From: Nocardioides immobilis
Lineage (GTDB): Bacteria; Actinomycetota; Actinomycetes; Propionibacteriales; Nocardioidaceae
Direction of reading: 5' to 3'
NCBI RefSeq assembly: GCF_003515065.1
Contig: NZ_QXGH01000009.1
Span: 530,655-594,654, forward strand
Length of the DNA stretch: 64,000 bases
In this document: positions 1-7,853 of the stretch, one piece after another
Layout of the letters: every line of letters begins with the position of its first letter
Position numbering within the stretch: the stretch's first letter is position 1
The notes under the pieces: model-generated
Told to the model about the DNA's origin: nothing
What the model saw: only the letters and a program-made list of their open reading frames with translations
Database searches by the model: none
Translations under genes and position numbers: made by a program

Positions 1-1
1 G

Positions 2-100
2 GCCGACGAGCTCGCCCGGAGCGCAGGCTCCTACGGCGACGGCCTCCGCGCCGAGGCAGACCGCCACCTCTCCCGGTGGCGGAGGCTCAGCGAGCCCTGA
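2..100 (+). CDS. 3' end of a gene entering from the left edge (unidentified)
   Basis: The frame beginning at base 2 is open from the window edge to TGA at 98-100 and would encode a 32-residue Arg/Ala/Glu-rich, probably helical C-terminus ending in WRRLSEP. It would converge on the methyltransferase gene and overlap its last 14 bases. Nothing identifies a family from so short a tail. The open frame could be chance in such G+C-rich DNA. Confidence 0.35.
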   Translation, partial: ADELARSAGSYGDGLRAEADRHLSRWRRLSEP

Positions 101-851
101 GCACGACCATCCGCACGACGAGCGGCGGCATCCCGGTCACGGCCTCCTCGGCGTCGCGCCGGGCCCGCTGGCGCTGCTCAGGATCGAGGCCGGCGACGTA
201 CGGCGCCAGGTGGGCCATGCCGAGCCGCCAGCCGACGAGGTCGGCGGGCGCGCCGAGACCGGTGTCGACCTCGACCACCTCGGCGTCGGCGGAGCCGAAG
301 CCGGCGGCTCGGGCGTAGGCCTCGAACCCGGCCGGGTCGAGCTCGTAGGCACCGCTGGCCTTGAAGTCGGCGTACCAGCCCGGCGGCACGAACCCGTAGC
401 CGGCCATGACCCCGTCGACGGCCTCCTTGGCCGGGTGGTCCCAGCCGGGCGCGAAGACGGTGGCGACCAGCGCGCCGGCGACCCGGTGCAGCTCGGTCAT
501 CGCGTCGGTGGGGTCGGCGAAGTGGTTGAGCGAGAACGCGGCCGCCGCCAGGTCGAACGAGCCGTCCCGGAACGGCAGCCGGGTCAGGTCGCCGACCGTC
601 GCCAGCGCCGGCGCTCCGGGCAGCATGCCCGGCGCCAGGTCGACCGCGACCACCGACCGGGCACCCCGCCGGCGCAGGGCATCGCCGGCCACGCCGGTGC
701 CGGCCCCGGCGTCGAGCACCCGGGCGTCGCGGACCTCGACCGGGGCGTGCCCGGCCATCGCCTCGGCCAGCCGCCGGTACATCCGCTCCGGTCCGGCGCG
801 CCAGCCCTGGGCCGCGGCGTCGTACGACGCGCCGACGCCGTCGCCGCTCAC
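87..851 (-). CDS. Class I SAM-dependent methyltransferase (254 aa)
   Basis: A Rossmann-fold methyltransferase of the UbiE/Methyltransf_11 type. Motif I is visible as VLDAGAGTGVAGDAL, followed by the acidic VVAVDLAPGML strand and the LPFRDGSFDLAAAAFSLNHF segment typical of motifs II-III. The GTG start at 851 is chosen because it overlaps the TGA of the upstream phosphotransferase gene (GTGA), indicating translational coupling, and because the sequence before it has no family character. The substrate cannot be read from the sequence. Pairing with an aminoglycoside-phosphotransferase-like protein suggests small-molecule modification, but that is inference. Confidence 0.8.
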   Translation of the reverse strand: MSGDGVGASYDAAAQGWRAGPERMYRRLAEAMAGHAPVEVRDARVLDAGAGTGVAGDALRRRGARSVVAVDLAPGMLPGAPALATVGDLTRLPFRDGSFDLAAAAFSLNHFADPTDAMTELHRVAGALVATVFAPGWDHPAKEAVDGVMAGYGFVPPGWYADFKASGAYELDPAGFEAYARAAGFGSADAEVVEVDTGLGAPADLVGWRLGMAHLAPYVAGLDPEQRQRARRDAEEAVTGMPPLVVRMVVLRAR

Positions 852-1837
852 GCCGGCGTCCCCAGGAGCGGCGCCGCGCGCAGCACCTGCTCCTCCCACC
901 AGGCCAGCTCGTCGTCGTACCCGCCGAGCGCCTTCTCCCATCCGAACTGGACCATCGCGCCGACCAGGCAGAGACCGAGCTGAAGGTGCCACCACGGCTC
1001 GGTCGCGACCCCGTGCCGCTCGAGCGCGGCCCGGTAGGACGCGATCGTCTGCTCCTTCGTCGTGGGCAGCCGACGGCAGTTGATCGCGAGGTACCACGCG
1101 AGGTCACTGGCCGCGGCGCCCACGCCCGGCAGCTCCCAGTCGAGCAGCACGGTGCGGTCGCGGTCGTCGGAGCCGAGGTTGTCGAGCTTCCAGTTGCCGT
1201 GCACGAACGTGGCCGGCGTGGTGTCGAGGGCATCGACGAGCGGGCCCGGCTCGCGCACCAGTGGTACGACGACGCCGGCCAGCGCCGGAGCCACCTCGGC
1301 CAGCAGCGGCCACCCCTGCGCGACCAGCCGCGGCACCAGGTGGTCCGAGCCGAGCGCGGCCTCGGCTGCGGCCATCCGCGGAGACAGCTCGAGGTAGCGG
1401 TCCGTCGGGGAGACGACGTCGATCCGGCGCTCCCAGAACGCGGCGTGCAGGGCCGCCATGTGGTCGAGGAACCGCTCGTGCTGGTCGGGCGGGACGAGAT
1501 CGTCCGTCGCCGGCACCAGCCAGCGGCCGACGTCGTGCATCAGCAGCGCCGCGACCGCCGGCCGCTGCGCCTCGTGGGCGACCGCGACGATCGGCTGGTT
1601 GATGCAGTCGGGCAGCTCGGCGAGGACGCCGCGCCGCCAGAGCTCGACCGACGCACTGCCGGGGATGTTCGCCACCCGGAGCGTCCAGTCGGCGTCGTGG
1701 TCGAGGTACTTCACGACGTACTGCTGTCCGTCGAGCGTCACCCGCTCCAGCAGCGCCCCCGACTTGCCGGGGCCGTCGAGCCGCCGCCGGTCGGTCGCGC
1801 CGGCGAGCAGCTCGTCGACCGACGTCGCGACGTACAT
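848..1837 (-). CDS. Phosphotransferase (APH-like) family protein with altered catalytic loop
   Basis: A 329-aa protein with the aminoglycoside phosphotransferase / choline-kinase fold. The N-lobe has a VVKYLD nucleotide-binding lysine segment, and the C-lobe has the catalytic loop HGNWKLDNLG (residues 213-222) and the metal-binding LLDWELPG segment. In active APH enzymes the loop is HGDxxxxN; here the catalytic Asp is Asn215, so activity may be lost or changed. ATG at 1837 has a GAGGAG ribosome-binding site. The gene heads a two-gene unit with the methyltransferase, overlapping it by 4 bases. The substrate is unknown. Confidence 0.75.
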   Translation of the reverse strand: MYVATSVDELLAGATDRRRLDGPGKSGALLERVTLDGQQYVVKYLDHDADWTLRVANIPGSASVELWRRGVLAELPDCINQPIVAVAHEAQRPAVAALLMHDVGRWLVPATDDLVPPDQHERFLDHMAALHAAFWERRIDVVSPTDRYLELSPRMAAAEAALGSDHLVPRLVAQGWPLLAEVAPALAGVVVPLVREPGPLVDALDTTPATFVHGNWKLDNLGSDDRDRTVLLDWELPGVGAAASDLAWYLAINCRRLPTTKEQTIASYRAALERHGVATEPWWHLQLGLCLVGAMVQFGWEKALGGYDDELAWWEEQVLRAAPLLGTPA

Positions 1838-1940
1838 CCGGTGCTCCTCACGTGGGCCTCGACGGACAGCCCGAGGGTCCGTGGTCAGCCTTGCAGAGGC
1901 CTTGCAGCCACGCGAGCGAACGGCTGATGGGGGTATGCCC

Positions 1941-1958
1941 GGTGCCCGATTGGGCACC
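1941..1958. promoter_or_regulatory. 7-bp inverted repeat before the small membrane protein gene
   Basis: GGTGCCC and GGGCACC flank the 4-base spacer GATT, ending 8 bases before the ATG at 1967. It could be a repressor site or a hairpin over the ribosome-binding region. It lies where a Shine-Dalgarno sequence is expected and no clear one is seen. Confidence 0.35.
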
Positions 1959-1966
1959 AATTCGAC

Positions 1967-2185
1967 ATGTACATCGGCCTCGGCATCGTCCTGCTCGTCC
2001 TCGGTCTGATCCTCGCTTTCGACGTGGTCACCGTGGACCTGAACTTCGTCAACGACGACGCGCTGGGAGCGATCCTGATCCTCGGCGGCATCCTCGCGAT
2101 CGTCCTCTCCCTCATCTTCGCCGGACCGTGGCGACGGCGCGAGACCGTCGTGCACCGGTCGTACGACGACGGGCCGGCGGCGTAG
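1967..2185 (+). CDS. Small membrane protein, DUF6458-like (72 aa)
   Basis: A 72-residue protein with two hydrophobic segments (about residues 2-21 and 33-51) separated by an acidic loop (VDLNFVNDDA), followed by a basic cytoplasmic tail (PWRRRET). The layout resembles the actinobacterial DUF6458 family of short two-span membrane proteins of unknown function. It stands alone between a leftward operon and the PP2C phosphatase gene. The start is the first ATG after the 1941-1958 inverted repeat. Confidence 0.75.
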   Translation: MYIGLGIVLLVLGLILAFDVVTVDLNFVNDDALGAILILGGILAIVLSLIFAGPWRRRETVVHRSYDDGPAA

Positions 2186-2270
2186 CTCGCGTCTTTCAAA
2201 ACTCCCCTCGGCCGCCCCCTCGATCGGCTACCGTGCACCCACTCTCGTCGGTCGGCTGGAAGGGCGTCAG

Positions 2271-3911
2271 GTGGCTCAGTTCTTCCAGGACGCCGGGAGC
2301 AGGGGCGGCCTGAGCCGACCAGCACGGGCGGTGGTCATCACCTGCCTCATCGGCCTGGTCCTCACCGCGGTCTCCTCCTGGGCGGCCTACCGCGCCGACA
2401 AGGCCACCGAGGAGCGCCTGCTGGAGACCCAGTCGCGGCAGGCCGCGGCCGTGCTCTCCACCGCGATCTTCATCATCCAGCAGCCGCTGACGACTGCGTT
2501 GCAGGTCCAGGCGGCAGCCGGCGCTGACGGCGATCCGTCGGTGTTCCGCCGTACGTTCGCGGTCAACGTCGGCAAGGAAGGGGACTTCGTCACGGCCTCC
2601 CTCTGGCAGCGCGACGGCCGCGGGTTCGACCGCCTCGCAGCGGTCGGAGCGGCGCCCGGCATCGACCCACGCGACCAGGAGATGCGCGACTTCCTGCGCC
2701 GGGCGGTCGACAGCAAGACGTCGGTCGTCGAGCGGGTCGTCGTGGGCAAGCGGAGCCGGATCGCCTACGCCCTCGCTGACATGAGCACCGGCTTCATCGT
2801 CTACGTCGAGCGCCCGATCCCGGCCGGCCGTCGCGCCACCGTCGACGACGACTCGGCGTTCTCACAGATCCACTACGCCATCTACCTGGGCGAGCGGACC
2901 CGCCTGGAGGACATGACGACCACCGACATGGACCCCGCGGACCTGCCTCTCGACGACCCCAGCCACGAGGAGGAGGTCCCGTTCGGTGACACGGTGCTCA
3001 CCCTGGTGACCCAGCCCACCGAGCACCTCGGCAGCTCGCTCAGCCAGCGGCTCCCGGTGATCCTGCTGCTCAGCGGCCTGGTGCTGACCATCGCCACCGC
3101 GCTCGTCATGCGCCAGCGGGTCGGCGCCCGGATCCGGGTGGAGTCCGACGCGGCGACGATCAACGACCTCTACCAGCGGATCAACGGCCTGTACGAGGAG
3201 CAGCGGGAGGTCTTCGTGCGCCTGCAACGAGCGCTGCTGCCCCACGTCACCCCGGAGATACCCCAGCTCGAGATCGCATCGAGGTACGTCGCCGGGGCCG
3301 AAGGCGTCGAGATCGGCGGTGACTGGTACAGCATCATCGACATCGGCGAGGACCAGTTCGGCTTCGTCGTGGGCGACGTCTCCGGGAAGGGAGTCGACGC
3401 GGTCGCCGAGATGGCACGGGCGCGATTCACCCTGCGGGCCTACCTCGTCGACGGGAGCACTCCGGCCGAGGCCCTCGAGAAGTGCTCGCGCCAGTTCGAC
3501 GTCACCCGGGACGCCCACATCATCACCGCCGTCGTCGGTCTCGGCACTTGGCGCACCGGCGAGGTCGTCGTCGCCAACGCCGGTCACCCGCTGCCGCTGC
3601 TGGTGTCGGACGACGGGGTCGCCCACATGCGGATGCCGGTCGGGCCTCCGCTCGGCGTCGGGCCGTCGTCGTACGAGACCGAGACGTTCACGATGCCGCC
3701 CGGGTCCACGCTCCTCGCCTACACCGACGGCTTGGTCGAGCGTCGCGGTGAGGACATCGACACCGGGTTGGACCGGCTGGCCGAGGCCGCACAGCTGCAC
3801 GCGGACGCGTCGGTCTCCGACCTCCTGACCTCGCTGCTGGACGCACTGCGCGGCGAGGGTGCGGCGGACGACATCGCCCTGCTCGCGCTGCGACGGCAGA
3901 CGGCGGACTGA
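2271..3911 (+). CDS. Membrane-bound PP2C/SpoIIE-type serine phosphatase
   Basis: A 546-aa protein with TM1 at about 21-40, an extracytoplasmic sensor-like domain (about 41-260), TM2 at 261-280, a short helical linker (290-320) and a SpoIIE-type PP2C domain (about 320-546). Metal-binding motifs are present: GGDWY (349-353), GDVSGKG (368-374) and a C-terminal ADDIALLAL. Such proteins usually dephosphorylate an anti-anti-sigma (STAS) partner in response to an external signal. No STAS protein or RsbW-type kinase is adjacent, so the partner must lie elsewhere. The start is GTG at 2271, leaving a short cytoplasmic N-terminus. Confidence 0.88.
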   Translation: MAQFFQDAGSRGGLSRPARAVVITCLIGLVLTAVSSWAAYRADKATEERLLETQSRQAAAVLSTAIFIIQQPLTTALQVQAAAGADGDPSVFRRTFAVNVGKEGDFVTASLWQRDGRGFDRLAAVGAAPGIDPRDQEMRDFLRRAVDSKTSVVERVVVGKRSRIAYALADMSTGFIVYVERPIPAGRRATVDDDSAFSQIHYAIYLGERTRLEDMTTTDMDPADLPLDDPSHEEEVPFGDTVLTLVTQPTEHLGSSLSQRLPVILLLSGLVLTIATALVMRQRVGARIRVESDAATINDLYQRINGLYEEQREVFVRLQRALLPHVTPEIPQLEIASRYVAGAEGVEIGGDWYSIIDIGEDQFGFVVGDVSGKGVDAVAEMARARFTLRAYLVDGSTPAEALEKCSRQFDVTRDAHIITAVVGLGTWRTGEVVVANAGHPLPLLVSDDGVAHMRMPVGPPLGVGPSSYETETFTMPPGSTLLAYTDGLVERRGEDIDTGLDRLAEAAQLHADASVSDLLTSLLDALRGEGAADDIALLALRRQTAD

Positions 3912-3984
3912 GGACCGGCCGGGTCCGCACCCGTCAGGAGGTGCGCCGCAGCCAGCCGTCGGGCGAGGCCGCTGCCGGCAGGGG

Positions 3985-5439
3985 CTACATCGGCGGCGAG
4001 GAGAGGTAGACCGACTTCAGCTCGGTGTACTGCGCCAGTCCCTCCGGCCCGAACTCCCGACCCACGCCCGAGGCCTTGTAGCCGCCGAACGGCGCCGCGA
4101 AGTCCATCGTGTAGGTGTTGACGCCGATCGTGCCGGTGCGGACCTGGCGGGCCACGTCGGCGCCGGCCTCGGCATCGGCCGTCCACACGGTGCCGGCCAG
4201 GCCGTACTCGGAGTCGTTGGCGATCCGGACGGCGTCGGCGACGTCGTCGTACGGGATCACCGACAGCACCGGCCCGAAGATCTCCTCCTGGGCGATCCGC
4301 ATCCGGTTGTCGACGGCGGCGAAGACGGTCGGCCGGACGTACCACCCGCGGTCGAGGCCCTCGGGCATGCCCTGGCCACCGGTGAGCAGCTGAGCACCCT
4401 CCTCCTGGCCCAGCGCGATGTACTTCTCGACCCGCTCCTGCTGGCGGCGCGCCACCATCGGCCCGATCTCCGTGGCCGGGTCCATCGGGTCGCCGACCTT
4501 CATGCCCGCGATCGCGTCGGCCAGTGAGGCGGCGAACGCGTCGTGGCGGTCGCGGCTGACGAGCACCCGGGTCTGGGCGACACAGGCCTGCCCGGAGTTC
4601 ATGACGCCCAGGAACTTGAGTCCCTCGAGGGTCGTCGTGAGGTCCGCGTCGTCGAGAACGATCGCGGCGGACTTGCCGCCCAGCTCCAGCGAGCACCGCT
4701 TGAGCTGCTCGCCGCAGATCGCGCCGATCCGGCGACCGGCCGCGGTCGATCCGGTGAACGCGACCTTGTCGACGCCGGGGTGGGACACCAGGTGCTCCCC
4801 CACCTCACGCCCGCCGGCGACGATGCTGACGACGCCCTCGGGGACGCCCGCCTCCTGCAGCATCTCGGCCAGCAGGTAGCAGTCCAGCGGGCTCTCCGGC
4901 GCCGGCTTCACGACGACCGTGCAGCCCGCCAGGAGCGCAGGGATCAGCTTCGACAGCACCGTGAACTGCGGGACGTTCCACGGCGGGATCGCGGCGATCA
5001 CGCCGATCGGCTCGTGCCGCACCATCACGTCCGCGCCGAGCACACCGGGCCGGGTCGACTCCCACGGGAACTCCCGGGCGATGCCGAGGAACGCCTCGAT
5101 CTGCATCCACGGCGCCGGCGCCTGGGCGAGGTTGCTGAACGAGATCGGCGAGCCCATCTCGGTGGTGATCACCTCGGCCATCTCGCCGAGCCGCGCGGCG
5201 TACAGACCGGACAGAGCCTGTACGACGTCGATGCGCTCGTGGGGAGCCAGGCGCGGCCACGGACCCTCGTCGAAGGCCCGCCGGGCGGCCGCGACCGCGG
5301 CGTCGATGTCGGCCGCGCTGCCCTCGGGCACCCGCGCGACCACCTCCTCCGAGTGCGGTGAGACGACCTCCAGCACGGCGTCGGTGGCCGGCTTTGTCCA
5401 GGTGCCGCCGATGAACAGCGCGTCGCGGTCGAGAGTCAT
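3985..5439 (-). CDS. NAD(P)-dependent aldehyde dehydrogenase
   Basis: A 484-aa enzyme of the ALDH superfamily, the usual length. It has the cofactor segment IPPWNVPQF and VVKPAPESPL, FTGSTAAGR for the cofactor loop, LELGGKS with the general-base Glu252, and NSGQACVAQTR with the nucleophile Cys286. It oxidises an aldehyde to the acid. ATG at 5439 follows a purine-rich AAGGCAAGGA. It is the last gene of the leftward set 7780-3985, separated from the preceding gene by a 38-base palindromic repeat. With the KstR-type site upstream, a role in lipid or steroid side-chain catabolism is plausible but not shown. Confidence 0.9.
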   Translation of the reverse strand: MTLDRDALFIGGTWTKPATDAVLEVVSPHSEEVVARVPEGSAADIDAAVAAARRAFDEGPWPRLAPHERIDVVQALSGLYAARLGEMAEVITTEMGSPISFSNLAQAPAPWMQIEAFLGIAREFPWESTRPGVLGADVMVRHEPIGVIAAIPPWNVPQFTVLSKLIPALLAGCTVVVKPAPESPLDCYLLAEMLQEAGVPEGVVSIVAGGREVGEHLVSHPGVDKVAFTGSTAAGRRIGAICGEQLKRCSLELGGKSAAIVLDDADLTTTLEGLKFLGVMNSGQACVAQTRVLVSRDRHDAFAASLADAIAGMKVGDPMDPATEIGPMVARRQQERVEKYIALGQEEGAQLLTGGQGMPEGLDRGWYVRPTVFAAVDNRMRIAQEEIFGPVLSVIPYDDVADAVRIANDSEYGLAGTVWTADAEAGADVARQVRTGTIGVNTYTMDFAAPFGGYKASGVGREFGPEGLAQYTELKSVYLSSPPM

Positions 5440-5452
5440 TCCTTGCCTTTCG

Positions 5453-5490
5453 TTGGTCGAGGAGGTCGCTCTGGCGACCGTCTCGAGACC
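5453..5490. repeat. Short palindromic intergenic repeat (TTGGTCGAGGAGGTCGC type)
   Basis: An imperfect inverted repeat with GGTCGAGGAGGTCGC on one side and CGACCGTCTCGAGACC on the other, filling the gap between two co-directional genes and touching the stop codon of the upstream one at 5490. It may act as an mRNA-processing or attenuating hairpin. From memory, similar elements are dispersed in Nocardioides-type genomes; no second full copy was seen here. Confidence 0.5.
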
Positions 5491-6638
5491 TAGGGTGCGA
5501 GGTCGAACCAGTCGGTGAAGCCGCTGGGGTCGTGCCGGCCGAGCGCGCCGTGCTCGAAGAGCCCCCAGCCCTCCGCGCCGTCTGCTCCCGGACCGTGGGC
5601 GACGGCGTGCCCGACGTGGTCGATCACGCCGAACATCACCCGCCCCGCGACGGCCGGGTCGTTCAGGTCGTAGGTGAGCCGCTCGGTGAAACCGGCGCCC
5701 TTCCAGACACCGTGGGTCCAGTCGGAGTCGCCGCCGTAGCCGCCGCCGAAGTGGATCGGCACCGGGAGCTTCGAGGTCACCTCGAGCACCAGGTCCTTGC
5801 CCTCCGGCGTCTGGCAGGTGATGGTCGCGCCGGTGGGCACCCGGGTGCCCGGGGTGTAGCGGATCTCGACCCGCGGCCAGCCGAGCTGCTCGACCCGGCC
5901 GTCCTTCCAGACCCGCGTGCAGTCGTTGAGGGTGCGGAAGCCGTCGGGCGTCTCCTGGATGATGATCACCACGCAGAAGTCGTCGAACCGCATCGGCACG
6001 TAGAGCCACCACATGCCCTCGAACGCCGGGTCCGCGGGCTTCCCCGCCGGCGCCGCCTCGCCGACCGGACGGATGCCCCACGACCGGTCCCGCGAGCCGA
6101 CCCAGCGATCGGGCGTCACCGCGATCTCCGAGCCGTCGACCGCGATCGTGCCCTCCCAGGTGCCGACCTGCGCGAACCGCTGGGCGTCGAGGATGGTGCC
6201 CGAGCCCTGGCGCATGACGTGCGGCAGCTCCTGGACGACGTCGAACGACCCTTCCCAGGTGAGGTCGAGGGCGATGCCCTCGGTCTCCTCCAGCACCAGC
6301 CGCAGCTTGCGCAGCGGCTCGATCACCTCGACCCGGTAGTTGCCGACGCGCTGCTCCATCCGGTCCCCGCCCCGCGGGTCGGCCGCATCACCGAGGTGGA
6401 CCGCGGTCTGCTCGTCACCGCGCCTCAGCAGGACGAACGCGTCCTTGGTGCCGAGGTTCGGGTAGAAGCCGAGCCCGGTGATGAGGAAGAGGTCGCCGGT
6501 GCGGTCGTGCGCGTTGAGGTAGCAGCGGTCGTAGAAGTTGCGGTCGCTGCTGCCGGCCCAGGCGACCGGACGGGGCAGCTGGTGGATCGGGTACTCGTCG
6601 AGCGGGCCGAGGCCGACGTACTCGCCATGGAGGCTCAT
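5490..6638 (-). CDS. Conserved protein of unknown function (lipocalin-like, DUF7064/7065-type?)
   Basis: A 382-aa protein without signal peptide or membrane spans, rich in beta-strand patterns and tryptophans (GMWWLYVPMRFDD, WVGSRDRSWGIRP). Similar proteins occur beside phosphotransferases and acyl-CoA enzymes in actinobacterial lipid-degradation clusters, and they have a tandem lipocalin-like architecture; the family assignment is from memory. No catalytic motif is recognised. Its ATG overlaps the stop of the phosphotransferase gene (ATGA), so the two are translated together. Confidence 0.6.
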   Translation of the reverse strand: MSLHGEYVGLGPLDEYPIHQLPRPVAWAGSSDRNFYDRCYLNAHDRTGDLFLITGLGFYPNLGTKDAFVLLRRGDEQTAVHLGDAADPRGGDRMEQRVGNYRVEVIEPLRKLRLVLEETEGIALDLTWEGSFDVVQELPHVMRQGSGTILDAQRFAQVGTWEGTIAVDGSEIAVTPDRWVGSRDRSWGIRPVGEAAPAGKPADPAFEGMWWLYVPMRFDDFCVVIIIQETPDGFRTLNDCTRVWKDGRVEQLGWPRVEIRYTPGTRVPTGATITCQTPEGKDLVLEVTSKLPVPIHFGGGYGGDSDWTHGVWKGAGFTERLTYDLNDPAVAGRVMFGVIDHVGHAVAHGPGADGAEGWGLFEHGALGRHDPSGFTDWFDLAP

Positions 6639-7780
6639 GCGCCCACCTCGTCGAGCAGCCGCTCGAAGAGCGGGCGGTGGTGCATGACCGCCTCGGGGTC
6701 GTCCGGGCGCTCGATCTCACCGAAGTGGATCTGCCGGGCGCTGGTGCGCAGGAACACGATGCCCCAGTTCACGGCGGCGAGGACCTGGAACCAGGCGAGG
6801 TCGCCGACCTCGACCCCGGTCAGCTCCTGGTACGTCGAGACGACCCCCTCCTCGGTCAGGAAGTCCGGCATCCCGGGCAGTCCCAGCATGGTGGCGATCT
6901 CCTGGAACACGGCGTGGGCGAACACCATCCAGGCGAGATCCATCTCGCGCGGCCCGAGGGTCGCCATCTCCCAGTCGAGGATGGCGACGGGCGCGAAGTC
7001 GCGGTACATGACGTTGCCGATCCGGGAGTCGCCCCACACCAGCACGGGTTCGCCTTCGGGGGGCAGGTTGGCCTCGAGCCAGACCAGACCACGCTCGATG
7101 AGCGGCGAGCGCGGGCTGCCCTCGGCGGCCTCGAGCGCGTAGTCGTACCAGGCGCGGGTCTTGGCGACGTTGCGGGCGAGCGGCGTCGCCCCGGCGTGCC
7201 CGGTCACCGCGGGGTCGAGGAACGCGAACCGCTCGGCTGCGCCGGGGATCCCGTGCAACCGGGCGAGCACCTCGACGCTGTTGCGCTGCAGCGCGGCCTG
7301 CTCCTCGGGCGCGGCGTCGAAGAGCCAGTTGTCGCCGAAGGTGTAGGGCAGCACGTCCGGAGGTACGGCGCCCTCGAGCCGGCCCATCAGGAAGAACGGC
7401 GTGCCGAGCACCGCGCCGGTCGGCTCGATCAGGCCCACCGGTGGGACCGGGATCCCGGCGAGCTCACCGGCCAGCCGCATGGCGTCGTACTGGTCCTGGA
7501 GGCGGTAGCTCGGGAAGACCGGCAGGTCCTCCGCGGCCGGCGCGACCCGGGCGACGTACTCCTTCGTCGTGCGGGCGCCGTTCTCGGTCGCGGTGATCGC
7601 GAGCAGCACGGTCTCGCTGGACATGCCGTTGCTCTGGATGCCCTCGTGCAGGGTCACCTCGGGCTCGGAGCCGGGCGGCATCACTCCTGCGAGCCACTCC
7701 TCCAGCCGCGCGCGGACCGTCACCGGGTCGCGGCTGGAGCGCTGGATGGTCATGTCGGCGGGCAGCGGTGCCTGCGTCAT
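6635..7780 (-). CDS. Phosphotransferase family protein (acyl-CoA-catabolism type APH)
   Basis: A 381-aa APH-fold protein. The catalytic loop reads VLVWGDSRIGN, keeping the Asp and Asn, and is followed by the metal-binding AILDWEMATLGPREMDLAW. The N-lobe contains the YVARVAP lysine/arginine segment. This subfamily resembles the kinase-like domain fused to or encoded beside acyl-CoA dehydrogenases (ACAD10/FadE36 type), thought to phosphorylate hydroxyacyl compounds. It is the first gene of an operon with the 5490-6638 protein and the aldehyde dehydrogenase, 52 bases downstream of a KstR-type palindrome. Confidence 0.82.
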   Translation of the reverse strand: MTQAPLPADMTIQRSSRDPVTVRARLEEWLAGVMPPGSEPEVTLHEGIQSNGMSSETVLLAITATENGARTTKEYVARVAPAAEDLPVFPSYRLQDQYDAMRLAGELAGIPVPPVGLIEPTGAVLGTPFFLMGRLEGAVPPDVLPYTFGDNWLFDAAPEEQAALQRNSVEVLARLHGIPGAAERFAFLDPAVTGHAGATPLARNVAKTRAWYDYALEAAEGSPRSPLIERGLVWLEANLPPEGEPVLVWGDSRIGNVMYRDFAPVAILDWEMATLGPREMDLAWMVFAHAVFQEIATMLGLPGMPDFLTEEGVVSTYQELTGVEVGDLAWFQVLAAVNWGIVFLRTSARQIHFGEIERPDDPEAVMHHRPLFERLLDEVGA

Positions 7781-7832
7781 ACGGGGTTCCTCCGGGGGTG
7801 TGCCGCGGACGGGGCCGCGTCGTGGATCAAAC

Positions 7833-7846
7833 TAGAACACGTTCTA
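7833..7846. promoter_or_regulatory. KstR-type operator TAGAACACGTTCTA
   Basis: A perfect inverted repeat with 2-base centre, extended by C/G to 7832-7847. It fits the published mycobacterial KstR consensus TnnAACnnGTTnnA exactly. It lies in the 73-base gap between the sulfotransferase stop and the phosphotransferase start, placed to control the leftward operon. No kstR gene is in the window, and another TetR regulator with a similar site is possible. Confidence 0.65.
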
Positions 7847-7853
7847 GGAGTTC

